From Jacaranda mimosifolia (taxonomy: Eukaryota > Streptophyta > Magnoliopsida > Lamiales > Bignoniaceae): 64,000 nucleotides of DNA. Below the pieces are notes generated by a model. That model had not been told where the DNA came from, searched no databases, and saw nothing but the letters and a program-made list of their open reading frames with translations. Position numbers and translations under genes: made by a program. Position 1 is the first letter of the stretch; each line of letters begins with the position of its first letter. Below, in pieces: positions 60,294 through 64,000 of this stretch. Where the stretch lies: positions 30,473,404-30,537,403 of the forward strand of contig CM032122.1 of assembly GCA_018894105.1 (NCBI GenBank), read 5' to 3'.

Positions 60294-63200
60294 TTACAGG
60301 GAGAGATCGGCCAAGTCGAAAGTTCTGGTAACAGCTTTGCACCACGAGTCCACCTTCTTCTTCCTCACTTCTTCGACTATAATAGGACGGAAGATGGTTG
60401 CTTTCTCCATCTTTTCGCCTGAAGAAAATATTTGCTTTTCTGTCCAAACGCCGACAGCCAGTCCAGCAGCATAGGCGGCTCCCAGCGCCGTTGTTTCTAT
60501 ATCAGCAGGTCGCACCACAGGATTCCCCAACAAGTCCGCCTGCAAAAACGGCAAAATGTGAAATTTTTATGAAAACAGGCGTCTTATATCCAGTTTGGTT
60601 TCATCTCCGAACACCCTTTTGAAGGTTTTATTATTTGAAAACAGATACATATTAACTTATGCACATTCCCTATTTTCATTTTCAATTTCTGCTAAACTTA
60701 CTCTATTATCCTATTATCATATCAGTTACATCTATATTCAATTTGAAATAAAGTACTCATTATTATTTTAAAATTAATAAAATATACATATAAATTTTTT
60801 TATAAAACTCCAAAATTTTCAATCTTATACCTATCCTAATCATTATTTTCAGACAAAACATCCAATACAATCTCATTTTCATTTTTAAAATTATAACTAA
60901 CTTTTCAACTTTTAAAAATATTGAAAACAATAAATGAAGATGAAAACATATTCAAATTGGAACTTATTGACTCGGAGAAAACAAGGGCCCAAGAAATGTA
61001 ACTAACTAGTTTTTTATAAGATCATGTGGCACATCTATATAGCTTTCTTCTTTCTCATCTTTTTCATAAGAGATTCTGATGAAAAGTTTCAAAGTGAAAA
61101 AGATGATAGTAATAGAACAAAATTCGACAACTATACCTGAATTTGAATAAGTAGGTTGTTAACAGTTGCCCCGCCATCGACTCTAAGTAAAAACTCCTCC
61201 TTATCACTCTTAACATCACCCTTCTCTCCTACATCCTTGCGCATTGAATCCAAGACATCTTTCACCTGAAAGCACATGCTCTCAAGCACCGCACGAGCAA
61301 TGTGGGATTTGTTTGTAAACCTTGTGATGCCGATTAAAACTCCCCTAGCATCATCACGCCACCATGGGGCGAACAATCCATTAAAAGCCGGTACGAAATA
61401 AACTCCACCCGACGAGTCGACCTGCAATGCCAACTCCTCAATCTCACTTGCGCTCTTAATTATGCCGAGACTGTCCCTCAGCCACTGAACGGCTGCACCG
61501 GCAATGGCAATGGAGCCCTCTAAAGCATAGTTAGTTGGAGCTTTAGGCCCCAGCTTATAAGCCAAAGTGCTCAATAGGCCATGATTTGACTTTATTATCT
61601 CATCGCCTGAGTTTAGAAGAATAAAAGCTCCCGTCCCGTAGGTGCTCTTAGCTTCACCTTTCCGGCATGCTTGTCCCACCATAGCAGCATGTTGATCACC
61701 AAGACATCCAGCAATGGGGATTCCTGTAACCGGCCATCCTTTGCCGATATTTCCTATAATCTCAGCATTGCTAACTATTTTAGGTAAGATTTCCCCTGGA
61801 ATTCCCAGCATATTCAAAATAGTTTTATCCCATTCGAGCGTCTTAAGGTTCATCAGCATAGTTCTCGAAGCATTTGACACATCAGTGATATGCAAACCGT
61901 TTTCTTTCCCTCCAGTCATGTTCCAAATCAACCAAGTGTCTATCGTTCCAAACAACGCATCTCCTTTCTTCACAGCTTCCTTTACGGTATCCACATTATC
62001 CAACAACCACAACAGCTTCAATGCACTGAAATAAGTGCTTATCGGCAAACCACATGCCTCAACAAAATGAGTCCTTCCTCCTGGTAACTCTTTTTCCAAT
62101 TTTCTGAATTTAAAAAGACAAAATATCAGCCAAACAAAATTCCATAAGAACTATAAACAAAATTCTACAAGGGTTCAGAGACTAGCCCGCCTATAAATAC
62201 TATCAAATCAAAGAACCATTCTAGAATTAGACGTCTTGATGGCTGCCATTCACTAAGCCTCTTATAATATGCAGAATCCAATTTAGATGTGGTCTATTCA
62301 AGAAAGGAACATATTAAAAAATCTGGCTGCCCCTCTAAATTAACGACCAAAATACAAAATGAGAAAGATAAAGAGAGAAAGAAAAGCACCGGCAAATTGA
62401 ACTGGTCCGGGCATCCATCCAAACAATGGCATTGTAAAGAGGTAAACCAGTGGATTTGCTCCAAACAACAGTAGTTTCTCTCTGGTTGGTAACACCAATG
62501 GCTTTCAATCCACTATCAACATTGTGGCCCACAGCAGTGGCCTTATCAACAGCCTTTGCAATACAAACTCTCACACTCTCAAGAATCTCCACTGGATCAT
62601 GCTCCACCCATCTACCAAAAAAGAACAACAGATCATACACATACAGTGATATACCCTATAAAAGCCCCCCAAAAGATTTGGTCTTTTACATAGAAAATAC
62701 ACTCAATAATAAACACAAGTGATCGAACAGTGGCATATCCAAAAAAACCCACAAAAGAGATTCAATCATTACATCAAAACACTACAAAAACACAAAGAAA
62801 TTCCAAAAAAAGGACATACCCAATGAAAGACCACAAAAAATTGGTCCTTACATAGAAGAAACACAGATATAAACACAAGTGATCAGACAGTGGCATACCC
62901 AAAGAAAACCCACCAAAAAGTGATTCAACCTTTACATGGAAACACTCCAAACACACAGAAATATACAAAAGGACATACCCAATGAAGGCCCATAAAAGAT
63001 TGATCTTTACATAGAACACACACACACACATACGCACAAAGTGGTCACAGTGGCAAATCCGAAAAAATAAAACAGAAACCAGAAAGAAAAAAGACTTAAC
63101 CTTTACATCAAAAACACTCGAAAAATACAAGGAAGTTCCCAAAAAGGTCATACCAATGAATGCCCAGAAAAGATTGTTCTTTACATAAAAAACACTAGAA

Positions 63201-63850
63201 AACACAAGTGATCACACAGTGGCAAAGCCAAGGAAAACACACACACACGAAAAGATTCATTATTTACATTGGAACACTCCAAAATCATAAAGAAATTCCA
63301 GAAAAGTGCATATCACTGAAAGCCCACAAAAAGATTGGTTTTTAAATAGAAAAAAATCTCCCAAAAAAAAAAGAAAAAAAAACACACGCTTACAAACGAT
63401 CAAACAGTGGCATACCCAAAGAAGACCCAGAAAAAAATATTCAATCTTTACGACGAAAAACACTCCAAAAACACAAAGAAATTCCAAACAAAAAGGCATA
63501 CCAATGAGAGCCCACAATAGATTGGTCTTTACATATTAAAAAACAAAAAACAAAACACACTCTGAGAAGCAAGTAATCAACACAGTGGCAAACCCAAACA
63601 AAACCCACAGAAAAAGATTCAATCTTTACATCGAAAACACTCCAAAAACAACAAATAAATTCCAATCTTTTCATAAAAAATGGGGCGGAAATGTTGTTTT
63701 TCTGCGTGATTGATACCCTGATTGCGGATAGAATTGAGTGAATTCAACTTGGTGAGATCCAACGAGCTGTGCAAAGCGGTCATATATGAAGAATCTTGTA
63801 CCGGTTGTGCCTTGATCGATGGAACCAATGTACACTTCTTCCCCTGACAT
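60294..63850 (-). CDS. GLI1: Glycerol kinase (GLI1/NHO1-like), four exons
   Basis: It phosphorylates glycerol to glycerol-3-phosphate with ATP, the first step of glycerol use, in the cytosol. In transcript order the exons are 63850-63717, 62611-62390, 62103-61137 and 60539-60294, giving 522 residues, the same size as Arabidopsis GLI1. The N-terminal phosphate-binding motif [12 protein letters not shown] is at about residues 10-21. Further family motifs are [12 protein letters not shown], the active-site region [13 protein letters not shown], and the C-terminal signature [20 protein letters not shown] spanning the last junction. All are intact, so it should be active. The exon 2 donor is GTGC and weak-looking, but frame and protein continuity support it. 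Intron 1 carries a tandem repeat and intron 3 a MITE. GLI1/NHO1 relatives influence glycerol tolerance and nonhost resistance. Confidence 0.94.
60590..60960. mobile_element. MITE-like insertion in glycerol kinase intron 3 (repeat copy 2)
   Basis: The left end CCAGTTTGGTTTCATCTCC is loosely matched in inverse by the right end (GATGAAAACATATTC, then AAATTGG). The interior resembles copy 1 at 59220-59620 (CTATTATCCTATTATCATAT and ACTCATTATTATTTTAAAA followed by AATATACATAT). It accounts for most of the 597-bp intron 3 and has no open frame. Confidence 0.5.
62650..63710. repeat. Tandem repeat, about 160-188 bp unit, in glycerol kinase intron 1
   Basis: The marker CAGTGGCAWA recurs at 62728, 62888, 63048, 63217, 63405 and 63583. 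Each unit also contains AAAGATTCAATCTTTACAT-like, AACACTCCAAAAACACAAAG and ATTGGTCTTTACATA blocks in the same order. The first periods are exactly 160 bp; later ones have grown by A-rich and CA insertions. The array fills nearly all of the 1.1 kb intron 1. Minus-strand frames of 69-143 codons across it repeat the same hydrophobic peptide and are by-products. Confidence 0.9.
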
Positions 63851-64000
63851 TCTCTTTAATTTTGCCTTCTCTAATTTCCCCCTTCTTTTTTTCCTTGGTA
63901 TAAAATGGGAAATAGAGCAACTATATAGTACTTGTGGGAGTGAAGTGGGGATGTGAGAGTAAAAAGATTTGGAAAAATTTAAGCAGTGTGAACGAGTTCG
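63851..64000 (-). promoter_or_regulatory. Glycerol kinase promoter and short leader
   Basis: A palindromic TATA-like CTATATAG lies at 63921-63928, about 71 nt upstream of the ATG on the minus strand, predicting a leader of about 45 nt. A pyrimidine-rich leader on the coding strand (A/G-rich on plus) follows. The window ends before more of the promoter is seen. Confidence 0.5.

Noticed and set aside
62774..63674. Several minus-strand open frames of 77-143 codons encoding hydrophobic, Phe/Cys-rich repeats, looking like membrane proteins
   Set aside because: They follow the tandem repeat in glycerol kinase intron 1 and repeat the same peptide; no start, splice or domain support.
62650..63710. 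CRISPR-like array
   Set aside because: The unit is a long imperfect tandem repeat without short identical repeats separated by unique spacers, and the host is a plant.

Overview
The window is nuclear DNA from a dicot flowering plant. It is AT-rich, with spliced genes (GT-AG introns), CA/TC microsatellites, MITEs and one LTR remnant. A Lamiales-type eudicot (sesame or a relative) is my guess from the general feel of the proteins; I could not test it. No CRISPR array, rRNA or convincing tRNA gene was seen.

Gene layout. (1) 653-3521 (+): adenine phosphoribosyltransferase, six exons. (2) 5963-12176 (+): a CUE-domain, ubiquitin-system-like protein, five exons; its third intron is swollen by a 2.8 kb solo LTR with a perfect 5-bp target duplication. 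(3) 13992-22333 (+): a plastid-targeted type-A J-domain co-chaperone of the DJA5/DJA6 kind, eleven exons. (4) 24559-26598 (+): a DAYSLEEPER/RICESLEEPER-like gene domesticated from a hAT transposase, intron-free coding region with a spliced 5' leader. (5) 29513-43671 (+): a very long REC/CLU-like TPR protein (REDUCED CHLOROPLAST COVERAGE family), 23 exons and about 1692 residues. (6) 51747-52328 (-): a single-exon VQ-motif protein. (7) 60294-63850 (-): glycerol kinase (GLI1/NHO1-like), four exons, with a large tandem repeat in intron 1. Exons were read by hand from splice signals and continuity of the conserved protein; every junction given keeps the frame.

Mobile DNA. The most unusual segment is 44623-49324: a 4.7 kb element with about 80-bp imperfect terminal inverted repeats and a probable 9-bp target duplication (Mutator-like). 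Its centre (about 45.65-48.8 kb) has much more balanced base composition and looks like plant mitochondrial intergenic DNA, bounded by a 34-bp near-perfect inverted repeat. Other elements are a clear hAT MITE at 58682-59154, several inverted-repeat MITEs near or inside genes, and a weak CACTA-like remnant near 55.4 kb.

The genes are not an operon and do not form one pathway. They are independent housekeeping or regulatory loci: purine salvage, ubiquitin binding, plastid protein folding/Fe-S support, a transposase-derived regulator, chloroplast-compartment size control, a MAPK/WRKY-associated VQ regulator, and glycerol catabolism. Gene-free DNA is concentrated at 26.6-29.5, 49.3-51.7 and 52.4-60.3 kb.
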